DNA of 64,000 nt from the NCBI GenBank assembly GCA_036971715.1, contig JAVHJL010000011.1:372001-436000 (forward strand), given 5' to 3'. The stretch comes from Arthrobotrys musiformis. Lineage: Eukaryota > Ascomycota > Orbiliomycetes > Orbiliales > Orbiliaceae. Both the position numbers and the translations under genes were made by a program. The notes under the pieces were generated by a model, which was not told where the DNA came from, did no database searches, and saw only the letters and a list, made by a program, of their open reading frames with translations. Each line of letters begins with the position of its first letter. The first letter of the stretch is position 1. Shown one piece after another: positions 34,807 to 44,238 of the stretch.

Positions 34807-36222
34807 ATGTCGCCTATTTATGCTCTCCCGCTTGAAATACTCTATGCCATCGCAGACATGGGTCTCGATGAGGATGACCTACTGTCACTGAGATTGGTTT
34901 CCAAAATCCTCAACTTCAGGGTTCACGATGTCCATCTGAACGTGGTCTTCCAAACTCGGTATGTCTATTTAGTTCCGGATAGTTTGAAGAACCTGCTCAA
35001 TGTTGCAAAACACATTTCACAAGCAAATCTCCGCGTCCGTCGGCTCGTGATTTCTTCCTTGGAGACATATGCTTTCAACACGCTCGACGATCCCGCTTCG
35101 GAATTCTTGGAGATGGCAACCAATACGGAGGAATTCCAGATCTTGCGCCAAATGTATCACACCAGCTTAAGCTTTACCGAAGACACATCCCGAATGCGGC
35201 GGAAGAGGGAACACGTCTCGTATTTAATCTTTGCATTGTACCGCTTCCCTTTTTTGAAGGAAATAATCTTCCAGAACGGAGAAAAGCATGTTCAAATCCC
35301 TCGGTCGGTCGTCAATTTATTCCACCCCTCGTTGGGGTTCAAGCCGGGGAGACGGATCCCAGAATCAGAACATCGGGTCATCGCCAGATTCTTTGGCAGC
35401 GAGGCCCCTTTGGAGACCTTAGAACGAACAAATATATGGCGCGAGGTTATCGATGCGATCTCAGTCGCTGGATTAAGGAGGGTCCAAAAAATTGGAAGAA
35501 CAAACCTCCTCGGCTCTGGCGTGAGCTTCGCCAGCACATTTTCATTATCACCTCAGCAGATGGAGAAATACCAGAGATCGTTCTCCAACCTACGCAAGCT
35601 ACACCTCCAAATATCAGTTGACTGCTATCGGCCCGAATACAATGAGCGCAACGGTCACTTTTGCAATTGGCTCGACATGCTTGGAACCCAGCTTCGAGAG
35701 TTGACGATTGTCAAGAGCGTCGGATACGGTCCAAAACAAGCGATTCTTTTCCCGAACGCCATCGGTCTGCCCAAGCTTCAACGTTTGCACCTCTTTGACA
35801 TAAAACTCGAGTACGGGAACTTCCGCGAGTTCCTCCGTCATTCAGAAAAGACCTTGAAGAACGTATACATGGAAGGTTGCAAATTCGAAGACCACTGTGA
35901 GGAATCATGCAAGTTTCTTAAATATGCCAATTTGTATCTTCCGGCTCTTCAAGACTTCCAGATCGATGTTAGCTCCCTGTGTGGTACTCGAGACAGCGTT
36001 CTGTTTCTCCAAATACTTAGAGACGACAGAACAGGCACCAAAAAATATCAACTTCTGTGGAGGCGGGACTGCAGAATGCTCATCACTCGCAAAGAGTCTT
36101 TACCGGATATTACCCAACTTTTAGGTGGCATGGCCACTGGTAAGACCTTTTGGAGCTTTGTCAAATCTGCAAAAGGCCGGGACCCCCCAGCCCTAAAGGT
36201 AGACACCGAGTCAGATATCTAA
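34807..36222 (+). CDS. F-box protein, cluster member D, 471 aa
   Basis: Intronless, starting MSPIYALPLEILYAIADMG. The F-box spans about 5-50 (EDDLLSLRLVSKILNFRV), then VHLNVVFQTRYVYLVPDSL and HISQANLRVRRLVISSLETY, a variant of the cluster signature. The central motif is RSVVNLFHPSLGFKPGRR. The LRR-like block is LPKLQRLHLFDIKLEYGNF, followed by YMEGCKFED. Near the C-terminus LQILRDDRTGTKKYQLLWR replaces the usual Trp/Cys block, and GKTFWSFVKSAKGRDPP keeps the FW motif. A putative SCF adaptor like its neighbours. It is transcribed toward member E, with a pyrimidine-rich tract in between. Confidence 0.87.
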   Translation: MSPIYALPLEILYAIADMGLDEDDLLSLRLVSKILNFRVHDVHLNVVFQTRYVYLVPDSLKNLLNVAKHISQANLRVRRLVISSLETYAFNTLDDPASEFLEMATNTEEFQILRQMYHTSLSFTEDTSRMRRKREHVSYLIFALYRFPFLKEIIFQNGEKHVQIPRSVVNLFHPSLGFKPGRRIPESEHRVIARFFGSEAPLETLERTNIWREVIDAISVAGLRRVQKIGRTNLLGSGVSFASTFSLSPQQMEKYQRSFSNLRKLHLQISVDCYRPEYNERNGHFCNWLDMLGTQLRELTIVKSVGYGPKQAILFPNAIGLPKLQRLHLFDIKLEYGNFREFLRHSEKTLKNVYMEGCKFEDHCEESCKFLKYANLYLPALQDFQIDVSSLCGTRDSVLFLQILRDDRTGTKKYQLLWRRDCRMLITRKESLPDITQLLGGMATGKTFWSFVKSAKGRDPPALKVDTESDI

Positions 36223-37161
36223 AGAAGACCTTATGCAAGATGCCATAGTACTAGTTGGATATACAAAGCTTAAAGGGTATACATACAGTCAGTATTCTTT
36301 GTATGCGTAAGATGCAAATCGCTTTTTTTCTATTTTTCTTTTTTCTTCCCTCTTTTTGCCTTCCTTCTTTTTGCCTTCCTTCATTTCCCCTTTTTCTTTT
36401 TCCCTCTTTATTTCCCCCTCTTTTCTACTACTATAGCATACATCTTTTCTTGTTGAAGAATTCTTGTTATTGTGACTCCCTCCCTTTCTTCTTCTTCTTC
36501 TTCTTCTTCTTCTTCTTCTTCTTCTTCCTCTTTTCCCTTCTTTTTTCCCTTATTTCTTTTTCTTCCTCTTTAACTTTCCCTTTTCCTTTTAATGTTTCTT
36601 TTGCCGTCTTCTTCTTTCTTCTACTTCTTCTTCTTCTTCTTTCTTCAACTTCTTCCTTTTATTTTCCTTTCTTTCGCCTATCTATCCTTCTTCTTTGTCT
36701 TCTTCTTTTTCCTCTTTTCCGGTTGTCACATTTAGGTGATAATGGACTGGCTTTGCCATTATTGTGCCATAATTATTCTTATACCACTGGCAAAGTTACG
36801 CTAATTTTAATGTTAATATTTAATTCCTTCTTTCCTGTATACACTTATCTTTATCCCTACTTTCACTGTTTTTTCATCGCATACGTATACGAGCTAAAGA
36901 AGCAACTGCAGGAGCATGCATTTTTGTTACAAAGATTTATAAATTTACAGGTTTAGAGCAAATCTGCAGCATTGATTTTATAGAATGAAACGTGCTGTTA
37001 TTTAATTCAAGCTAGTCATAATATACTTTGGAACCCCCCCGGACCATAAATTTAAATTTCGTTTTTGATAAGCATGTACGTCAAGATACATAATAATAAA
37101 TATATATAAGAATGAGAACAACAATGAAACATTGCGGAAAGAAACGAAAGAAACTTCACTT
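36223..37161. other. Convergent gap with long pyrimidine-rich tract
   Basis: Between the convergent F-box genes D and E. From about 36320 to 36720 the plus strand is almost pure C/T, which produces a spurious 233-codon frame of Phe, Leu and Ser. The rest is AT-rich without a gene. Confidence 0.6.
36486..36527 (+). repeat. (TTC)14 microsatellite
   Basis: Fourteen perfect TTC units in the middle of a 400-base polypyrimidine tract. Such a mirror-symmetric purine/pyrimidine tract can adopt triplex (H-DNA) structure in principle. Confidence 0.9.
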
Positions 37162-38733
37162 CTAACGGAGGAGATTTCCTATGAACTCTTCATCTCTCCA
37201 CTTGCGATCGGTGATGGAATTCCAGAAAGCTTCTGCATCTTGAAAGAGGCTCAATGCGTCACCGACGGGTCGAACCTCCTCGAACAAGGGCCGGGCACAC
37301 GTCGCAAAGTATGAAACTTTCCAACCGCAACCATCGAATATCGACCTCTCTGTTGTTTTCGCAGACAGGTCTGGTATAAGTTGGTCGAACTGGTGGAAAG
37401 TACTGACGACCTTCAAATCTTCGAAACTCGAGGGCTGGAAGCAGGCCTCCCGCAGTCGAGGGCAGTTTTCTTTCAAGTATTGCAACAGCAGGTACCACTG
37501 TAAAGACTCGACTTCGCCATTTTGGAATATGAGTTTGTGTATCTTAATATACTCTAATTGTGTTTTGCAGGTATCTAAGAACTGTTCCAAATTGGACCTT
37601 GAGATTAAAGTGTCGTTCAGGGTTAACTTGGTTAGTTTGGGTAACCCTGTTTTAGTAGGGAGAATGAGTACCGGGCCGTAATGGTACTCGAGGGCGTTTC
37701 TTTCTAATTCCAAAACCTGTATGTTCGATCCGATGGTTTCGAGCCAGTCGCTAAATTTGGTATTGAGTCTTGTTTCCTCCTCAGGTTCCGGCCGACGGAT
37801 TCCACCAAGTTGAAGCTTTAGTATCCTGAGATTCCCCAAAGTTGTTGTCATTTGAGATAACCGGTTCGGGGAGACATCGAAAACATCCATTTTAAAGTTA
37901 CAATTCTTGTGCCCGCAAGTTAATGACTCCAAATCCGAAGCCCCCGATAATATCAAAGACGATACTGGGAGGTTCCAGAAATAGACGGATGATGGCTCGC
38001 TCCCTAGCAGCCATGTGCCACGGGAGTATGTGCTATTCAGCTGAAATGTCATCAATGTCCGACGAAGGCCTTTCTCGAAGGAAAACCCGACAGTTGGGAA
38101 GAAAAGGTTGAGTTCTGATCGGGAAAATCGCTTGAAGTTTCCGGATTGTAGGTTCCGCTCCATGTATATTGATTGCAATTTCGGAAATCCCGCGAGCGCA
38201 AGAGTGAGAAAAGCCACCACCTCGCCGGATTTTCTGAATTTAGCAGCTTCTTTGGTTTTTATGTGAGAGATATCTGCAATTTGCAATATAGTATCCCTGA
38301 TATCGTCGAACTCGCCGTTGGGGTTGGCATCAACCCGGTCGACGAACTGGCTACCGCGGGCAATATAATCGTACGGCGTCGACGCACTGATTTCTATACG
38401 CCGAACGTACTTGTTCATTCCGGAAGGGTGTCTTGAGACTTTTAATAAATTTTCAAAACTTTCAAGGCAGTAGAAGAGCCGACGGACGCTATATATGCTC
38501 TTGTGGTGTGCCTCGCGGAAGTTTGTGTTGAAGCTATGACAAGTCATCCTCAGGGCGAGAAAATCGTCTTCCTCGTGGATGAACTCGCTGAAGAGATTGA
38601 GTATTTCGAGTGGGACTGATAGGATCAGTGCTTTTGGTGACTTTTCCGGAGGTGAGTCTCGAACCTCCAGCGAGGGAAGTGGCTCTTGTGTATACATTTG
38701 CATTGTGGTATTTTGCATAGGGCCTTGTTGCAT
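37162..38733 (-). CDS. F-box protein, cluster member E, 523 aa
   Basis: Intronless, ATG at 38733, with an N-terminal extension of about 35 residues (MQQGPMQNTTMQMYTQEP..., Gln/Met/Pro-rich) before the F-box at about 36-80 (LSVPLEILNLFSEFIHEEDD). Alternative downstream ATGs exist in that extension. Then come AHHKSIYSVRRLFYCLESF and HPSGMNKYVRRIEISASTPY. The central motif is FSRSELNLFFPTVGFSFEKG; the LRR-like block is LPKLTKLTLNDTLISRSNL. The C-terminal part has DGCGWKVSYFATC and AEAFWNSITDRKWRDEEF, closest to member A (DEFWNSITDGNW). Putative SCF substrate adaptor. Confidence 0.87.
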   Translation of the reverse strand: MQQGPMQNTTMQMYTQEPLPSLEVRDSPPEKSPKALILSVPLEILNLFSEFIHEEDDFLALRMTCHSFNTNFREAHHKSIYSVRRLFYCLESFENLLKVSRHPSGMNKYVRRIEISASTPYDYIARGSQFVDRVDANPNGEFDDIRDTILQIADISHIKTKEAAKFRKSGEVVAFLTLALAGFPKLQSIYMERNLQSGNFKRFSRSELNLFFPTVGFSFEKGLRRTLMTFQLNSTYSRGTWLLGSEPSSVYFWNLPVSSLILSGASDLESLTCGHKNCNFKMDVFDVSPNRLSQMTTTLGNLRILKLQLGGIRRPEPEEETRLNTKFSDWLETIGSNIQVLELERNALEYHYGPVLILPTKTGLPKLTKLTLNDTLISRSNLEQFLDTCKTQLEYIKIHKLIFQNGEVESLQWYLLLQYLKENCPRLREACFQPSSFEDLKVVSTFHQFDQLIPDLSAKTTERSIFDGCGWKVSYFATCARPLFEEVRPVGDALSLFQDAEAFWNSITDRKWRDEEFIGNLLR

Positions 38734-39756
38734 ATTGATTCTAGGCCTGTGAACAGCTGCAGCCGACAGATAGAGGCCGAGGCCGGTGAGCTTGAGATCA
38801 AAACCGGAGGCGGAATGGCTTAAGTCGGTCTGGGAAGCACTAATGATCCAGGGGATAGGTTGGGGGTATGGGTGGATTCGAGGTTAGTGTACGTATACGG
38901 GGACCAAGGTGATATATATACACTCTGCAGAGCCAGCATTAAGTTGAGGTCGATTGAGGTTGAGGTCATAAGCTAAGTCCTCCAAATTTAGGCAACGCAA
39001 GCTATGCGGTGCGAAGAGAGCTGCGAGTGTCGGCATAATTTGTCTCAAAACGGTGTTTTGTCGTGAGTCTAGTTGATCCTCACAATTATGGCAAAACACG
39101 AAAGTGACCTTGCCCCTAGCCTCGAGACCAGGCGCTCCTCCTTGCCCCCACCTCTCGGCCCGCCCCAACCTATGCTCGTGCGCATGCACAGAGCGGCCGA
39201 GAAAGTTAACACTCGAATCCTTGCACGGTGCATAGAGCCATGTCGACAAAGCAGCGAGGCAATCGACACCCCAAGCGGTGGAATGTTGACCTGCAGATTC
39301 GGAACTAGTCGGCTCGTAATGCATCGTTCCCGGCGGGCCTAGATCTATCGACCTGTACAGCTGTGCCAGATGTAATGCAGGAAATTTATTTCTTTATAAG
39401 CTGGGGCTGAATGCATATGGGGAAACCCCATATTGCTATTCCTACAGATTCGATTCACTGGATTCGAGGCTACAGGTTTACAAAGCTTGATTGGAGAATT
39501 ATTATAAATTTGCAAAGTGAATATGAATATCCAATTTGTTTTGCTTTCAATTAATTGTAGGAAAGGAAAACCTTCGGTCTTGGATCCAAGCTCCTCCTTT
39601 TTCAAAACCTCGACTGTCAATTAAAAGATAACAATGGCATAAAATCCTCCAATCAGTTGCGATTCGGACCCTGGTTAAATGAAGTTACGGCTCCTGAGGT
39701 GTAGTGTGTTCAAATGCGCCTCCATCTTTGGAGCTCTCTCGGCGTTATCATGATAC
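38734..39756. other. Gap between F-box genes E and F
   Basis: About 1 kb between two minus-strand genes: the promoter of member E and the 3' flank of member F. A 146-codon minus frame (38884-39324) and an 89-codon plus frame lie over each other and have no recognisable content. Confidence 0.45.
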
Positions 39757-39804
39757 CTATGTTGGAGATCTGGTTAGTGAATTCCCCGATAATGCTAGTC
39801 TTAC
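39757..39804 (-). other. Probable 3'UTR intron starting directly after the stop of F-box gene F
   Basis: On the minus strand the stop codon TAG is followed immediately by GTAAGA (donor at 39804), then a CACTAACC branch site and an ACATAG acceptor ending at 39757, giving 48 nt. All signals fit local introns. The exon junction would sit right at the stop codon, too close to trigger decay by the 50-nt rule. Confidence 0.45.
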
Positions 39805-41289
39805 CTAGTCGACAGAGGAGTCCGTAGCCGACGGGGAGAGAATTCCCTGTTCATCAACGAGTGACTCCCAGAAGCTATTAGAGTCGTTGTGAGCTTCTAG
39901 TTTCGTTTCGATGCTTTCGATGACCAAGTGATAGTCGACGGCGTTCATGTTTTTAATCTTTTCAATTGAACACGTCGTGCTAGTCTGGCCCCAAGAACCT
40001 GTAATGATGAGCGATTCGAATAGCAGATGAGGCGAATATTCTCCGGCCCAGTCCTTCCAATCCTCGAAGCTTGCGAGGAGGTCTGGGTCTTCTAGTCCAT
40101 CACCGATGGTCCATGTTCCATCCAAGTTGTTCAACTCGAACCTACCTAGCCCTTTGACATTCTGCTGTAGAAGTCGAAGGAGATAAAACCAGTCTTGCCA
40201 TCTACCGTCGATAACGCAACCTGAAATCTTCAGGTCGACAAGAGTATCTTTGCAATTGAGCAAGAAAGCCTCGAAGTCCTCTCTCCTAAACCCAAATTTG
40301 GTGAAGGCAACTACCTTGAGAAGGGGCAGCATGGGGGGGTTTAGGATTCTGGTGCAAGGAGCGAATAGTCCCAGATCTAAGATTTCAACGCCACCGCAGA
40401 CGGCCTCTAGCCAAAGAGTAAAGTGCCCAGTGTCGTGATCGTCAGTACTGCGAATACGGGAATTAAAGCTCGTGCAAAGTTTGAGAACCTTCAAGCCCCC
40501 GAAGACCGTCATGAGTTGAGATAGACGATGGGGATGCGGTCGAATGAAGTAAGTTAAGGGGATCCTGAGGCTGCGGTTGCAACAGCGTCCTTCTTCCGTA
40601 AGGCTCTCAAGACTCGTGAGGCCACTGACCAAAAGTGCTGACAAAACCATTTCTACGATGTGGAACCTTCCCCAGGGTAACTCCCCGTACATTCTGATCT
40701 GAGTGAGATCTTCAAGAACGGGGATTCCAGGCTTCAGCCCTACGGAAGGAAAGAACAAATTTAGCTCGGAACGGGTCAGATATGTATTCTTGCGGACATT
40801 CTCGAACGTGATCGATTGGACCTTTGGGAGGTTTGAGAAGGCCAGAGCCAGAAGGTTTGATCTTTCCCATTCATTATACCTCTCAGACAGATCGTGGATG
40901 TTTTTCGCAACAGCTGCCTGTACAAAAATTGTATCAATCTTTCCAAGGGGAGGGGCTTCGTCGAGTTCCGACCCCTCCGATTCATCTGTGTTAGTGGTTT
41001 GAGGGGATTCGTAGCGATTGGTGATACAATAGGGTGAAGAAGCTGTGAAAATAAGGTGTCGGACCCTCTCGTTGACTTGGGATGGGTGCTGTGAAATCTT
41101 GAGTAGGTTCTCAAGGCCAATAGGATCAAAAAAAACTCGACGAATTTTAAACTTCGCATCGAGATGAAGAACCCTCATCTTCGAATTCATGTCCTTGCAA
41201 GCGAGGCGAAGAGCGAGTAGTCCATCTTCGTCGACGTATTTTCCGATCTCTCGAACCAACTCGACTGGGAGAGTATTCAGGGAAGCCAT
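39805..41289 (-). CDS. F-box protein, cluster member F, 494 aa
   Basis: Intronless in the coding part. It opens MASLNTLPVELVREIGKYV, with the F-box at about 5-48 (EDGLLALRLACKDMNSKM), then RVLHLDAKFKIRRVFFDPI and HPSQVNERVRHLIFTASSPY. The central motif is LTRSELNLFFPSVGLKPG; the LRR-like block is MLPLLKVVAFTKFGFRREDF, and ISGCVIDGRWQDWFYLLRLL pairs it with member B. C-terminal blocks are ESLIITGSWGQTSTTCSIEK and SNSFWESLVDEQGILSP. A 5'UTR intron and a 3'UTR intron flank the coding part, so introns are kept out of the reading frame. Putative SCF substrate adaptor. Confidence 0.88.
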   Translation of the reverse strand: MASLNTLPVELVREIGKYVDEDGLLALRLACKDMNSKMRVLHLDAKFKIRRVFFDPIGLENLLKISQHPSQVNERVRHLIFTASSPYCITNRYESPQTTNTDESEGSELDEAPPLGKIDTIFVQAAVAKNIHDLSERYNEWERSNLLALAFSNLPKVQSITFENVRKNTYLTRSELNLFFPSVGLKPGIPVLEDLTQIRMYGELPWGRFHIVEMVLSALLVSGLTSLESLTEEGRCCNRSLRIPLTYFIRPHPHRLSQLMTVFGGLKVLKLCTSFNSRIRSTDDHDTGHFTLWLEAVCGGVEILDLGLFAPCTRILNPPMLPLLKVVAFTKFGFRREDFEAFLLNCKDTLVDLKISGCVIDGRWQDWFYLLRLLQQNVKGLGRFELNNLDGTWTIGDGLEDPDLLASFEDWKDWAGEYSPHLLFESLIITGSWGQTSTTCSIEKIKNMNAVDYHLVIESIETKLEAHNDSNSFWESLVDEQGILSPSATDSSVD

Positions 41290-42310
41290 AGTTTAATGCA
41301 CTGAGATCAATCCGAAGAGATCTATCAAGTTCAGTAAACAATCGTTTTCTCAAATTTCTCAATCCTGACCAGACACATGGTTAGTTATAGCATTCTGCAT
41401 GAGGGACCAGGGTATACGGACTTACCAAGTCGGTGAACTATCGAACTCTAAGCTTTTTCCCGTTTCTTCCGAGAATGCTTGAATGAAGCTGTAGCGAAGC
41501 GTGTGATATCTCGTTTGATTTCTTGTCGAACGTGACCAGAGCCTCAATAAAATTTGCAAGAATCTATTCGAGCTTGACCGGAGAGGACACGCTTAAGACA
41601 ATAGAAGTGAAACAAAGAAGCTGAAGATGTTTCCTTTCATTTCATTCCATCAGGGAGATGTCCCCTCTTTATATACCCCAATCTCAAAGAAAGACGGTAC
41701 CGGTGCGCTCGCCGCTACAGACGAGGGAAAAGCTTCATGAATTCATTGGCTGTGCACAGCTGTGGAGTGCATACGGCCAAATGCGGCAACCTGGGCGCAC
41801 TGACGTTCGACAGTTCCGCACGAATCCATTGCAAACCCACATTGGGAACAAAAAAAGGCTGTTACCGAAATTTGATGCACTCACCAAGGGAAAAAAATAA
41901 CATCCCGGTCCCTCGGATTTGATTCCAGTTCGCTAGCTTAAGTTGCCTTTCGGTTGGGCCATTTTTGTTTACATACAAGAAACGCGGTGTTTGGGGGGAA
42001 GCTTCACGTCTCCACGTGTGCCACAGCGGGAGGTTATAAAGTAGCCCCAGTCCCCTTGTTCACCCCCCTCGCGCTGGAAAGGATCCAGATATCCGGTTCA
42101 TCTGCATCACCTTCTTATCATCCAGTTTTAATCCCCCTTTTATCAGAGAAAAGATCCGTCTTTGAACTATTTTTACTTCCAAGCTTCGTCCTTCGAATTC
42201 ATCGAATTAAATTAACTAGATAAATACAACAATTTCAACGCATACTCCATCCACCCCCTGGCTTCGTCATCTCGATCTCTAATATCGATTAACAAAAGAA
42301 ACAAATAACA
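41290..42310. other. Divergent promoter region
   Basis: About 1 kb between F-box gene F and the Lys/Ala-rich protein gene, which are transcribed apart. It holds the 5'UTR intron of gene F and, near 42230-42300, the AC-rich leader of the rightward gene (ending ACAAATAACA before the ATG). No other gene seen. Confidence 0.5.
41365..41425 (-). other. Probable 5'UTR intron of F-box gene F
   Basis: GTAAGT donor at 41425, TAACTAACC branch site and GGTCAG acceptor ending at 41365 (61 nt), 75 bases upstream of the ATG. The signals are strong; usage is inferred. Confidence 0.55.
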
Positions 42311-43774
42311 ATGCCTCCAAAACGTAAATCCACAGAAGCCAACCTTGAGAATCGGCCTTCTCAAGCTACAGAACCTACCCAGTCAAACACAGCAGCCAAC
42401 GATGCAAAGCGAGCAAAGACCGCTTTGAGTGCTGCAACAGCCCCGCTGGGTGATATCTCCAACAGCCCCTGGCCGATCAAGTGGACTGCCTTTGGGACTG
42501 GCAAATATGTCGAGGACCCATTGAGGCCGGTTGCTCCTATTAACTTCTCCGGCACTAGTGGAAATATTATCGAGGAAGAGGGTGATGAGGAGGAGGAAGA
42601 GGTAACAGAGGAGCCTGTTGAAGAGACCTCTGAAGAGGTTCCCGAGCTCGAGGAGGCACCAGTCGAGGCACCTACGAAGAAGGGCGCGAAGAAGGCTACA
42701 ACAAAGAAAGACCCCGCTAAGAAGGCTCCTGCTAAGAAGGCTACTCCAAAGGGTAAAAAGGCTACTGCCGCTGAGCCAGCTCCAGCACCCGAAGAGACTA
42801 CTGCTCCAGCCAAGAAGGGACGAAAGCCAGCAGCAAAGAAGGCCACTCCAAAGGGAGCTTCTAAGCCAGTGGAAGATGCTCCGATTGAGCTATTGGTTGC
42901 TCCGGAACCACCTGCCGAGACTGCCGCCCCGGCTGCAAAGACAAAGAAGGCTGTCGCAAAGAAGGCTACTCCAAAGTCCGCCCCCAAGGCTGCAGATCCT
43001 GCCCCAGTTGAGGTAGCACCAGCACCAGAAGAACCTGCCGCCGAGGCCGCACCCGATAACACCAAAGCAAAGAAACCAGCAGCAAAGAAGGCAGCCTCGA
43101 AAGGAAAAGGAAAGGCCACAGAACCAGCTCCAGCAGAACCAGCAGAACCACCCGTAGAGCCCACCAAACCAGCAAAGAAACCCACAAAATCCAAAGCCAA
43201 AGCCGCAGTCGCAGCTGCAGAAACCGAGCCCGAATCCGCAGCCCCAGCACCTACAAAAAAAGCCGCAAAATCCGCCAAAGAACCCGCCGCAAAACTACCC
43301 AAAGGCGCCCTCCCCGCGTTCGTCACAGAGGTCAAACTTGACGGCGAAGAAGACGATACAGTCCCAGTCTACGACACATGCGATGTCATCCGCCGTAAAA
43401 TCACAACAGCTCTGACTTCATCATCCCACACCAAAGCGTCCCTCCTTCGTGCCTTCGCTGCCTGCACTTCAGAGCCAGACCGTGCGATAGCACCGAACTC
43501 GTTCCAGCGGTTCATGGCCGCAAAGGGTAAAATCGGCGGCTGCGCAAATCGAACCTTCTACGCCGGATACGTTTACTTCGAAAAACAAAGAATCGCAGAG
43601 AAGAAGAAGAAGACCAAGACTCGCGAAGAGATGGAACAGGTCTGGGGTGTTAACGGGATGGATTATGAGAATCTTGGAGCGCCAATGTTGATCGGGCCAG
43701 GCGAAGGTATCCACATTGATCAATATGGCCAAACAGTCTTGACGTCAAATGGAGGACGGTCGAGGGTGATCTAG
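42311..43774 (+). CDS. Lys/Ala/Pro-rich nuclear-type protein with conserved C-terminal helical domain, 487 aa
   Basis: Intronless, opening MPPKRKSTEANLE. Residues 1-60 have a basic KRKS and an AKRAK motif (likely nuclear localisation). About 80-125 is acidic (EEEGDEEEEEV). About 120-340 is a histone H1-like tail of repeated AKKATPKG and PAPAEP units, at least four lysine-rich blocks separated by Pro/Glu/Ala spacers. The C-terminal 145 residues are a folded domain: YDTCDVIRRKITTAL, ...SFQRFMAAKGKIGGCANRTF, YAGYVYFEKQRIAEKKKKTK and EEMEQVWGVNGMD. I associate this domain with fungal proteins of unknown function that resemble homeobox-like DNA-binding folds; the match is from memory of the pattern. 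A chromatin-associated role is inferred from the H1-like tail. The alanine-rich antisense frame over 42361-43335 is a shadow. Confidence 0.82.
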   Translation: MPPKRKSTEANLENRPSQATEPTQSNTAANDAKRAKTALSAATAPLGDISNSPWPIKWTAFGTGKYVEDPLRPVAPINFSGTSGNIIEEEGDEEEEEVTEEPVEETSEEVPELEEAPVEAPTKKGAKKATTKKDPAKKAPAKKATPKGKKATAAEPAPAPEETTAPAKKGRKPAAKKATPKGASKPVEDAPIELLVAPEPPAETAAPAAKTKKAVAKKATPKSAPKAADPAPVEVAPAPEEPAAEAAPDNTKAKKPAAKKAASKGKGKATEPAPAEPAEPPVEPTKPAKKPTKSKAKAAVAAAETEPESAAPAPTKKAAKSAKEPAAKLPKGALPAFVTEVKLDGEEDDTVPVYDTCDVIRRKITTALTSSSHTKASLLRAFAACTSEPDRAIAPNSFQRFMAAKGKIGGCANRTFYAGYVYFEKQRIAEKKKKTKTREEMEQVWGVNGMDYENLGAPMLIGPGEGIHIDQYGQTVLTSNGGRSRVI

Positions 43775-44238
43775 GTGGTCGGGCTTTATGGATGCGAACG
43801 GACTATATTCATTTTATTCACGTTTATTGCAATGTCTTTTTTGGTGTTCATGCGAGCTGGGAAACAGCAGGGTTCAAATTTTGCTCTCGAATTCTTCAAT
43901 CCATACATTTCATTTTAGTAGCTTAGACAAATCATGCCCGTGGCATACTTATCCTTCTCACTAGAATCAATCTATCTATCATTCCCATATCTTATATCTT
44001 CACATGCAGCCAAATATTATATATGAAACCAAGTCAGGAGAAAAAGGAAAGTTGATAATGTCAAAAGAAAAAAGGCTATAATACAAGAAACGAGCTTCAA
44101 AGCTCACGTAGACCAAAATTATAAAACTACTCTAGAAGGGCTATCCCGGAATCTCGCTCTTCAGGACAGACTCTCTTTCTAAACTCATCCAAGAAAAAGG
44201 AAACACCAACGCTATCATTAAAAACTAACATCTCATAT
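43775..44238. other. Convergent 3' flanks
   Basis: 464 bases between two genes facing each other. AT-rich, no gene seen. Confidence 0.5.

Noticed and set aside
36255..36956. 233-codon plus-strand frame of Phe/Leu/Ser
   Set aside because: It is a by-product of the pyrimidine-rich tract and has no protein-like composition.
38884..39324. 146-codon minus frame between F-box genes E and F
   Set aside because: No signature, no splice partners, overlapped by an opposite frame; probably promoter sequence.
42361..43335. 324-codon antisense frame rich in Ala/Gly/Ser
   Set aside because: Complement of the Lys/Ala/Pro repeats of the real gene on the plus strand; repeats of this kind open several frames at once.
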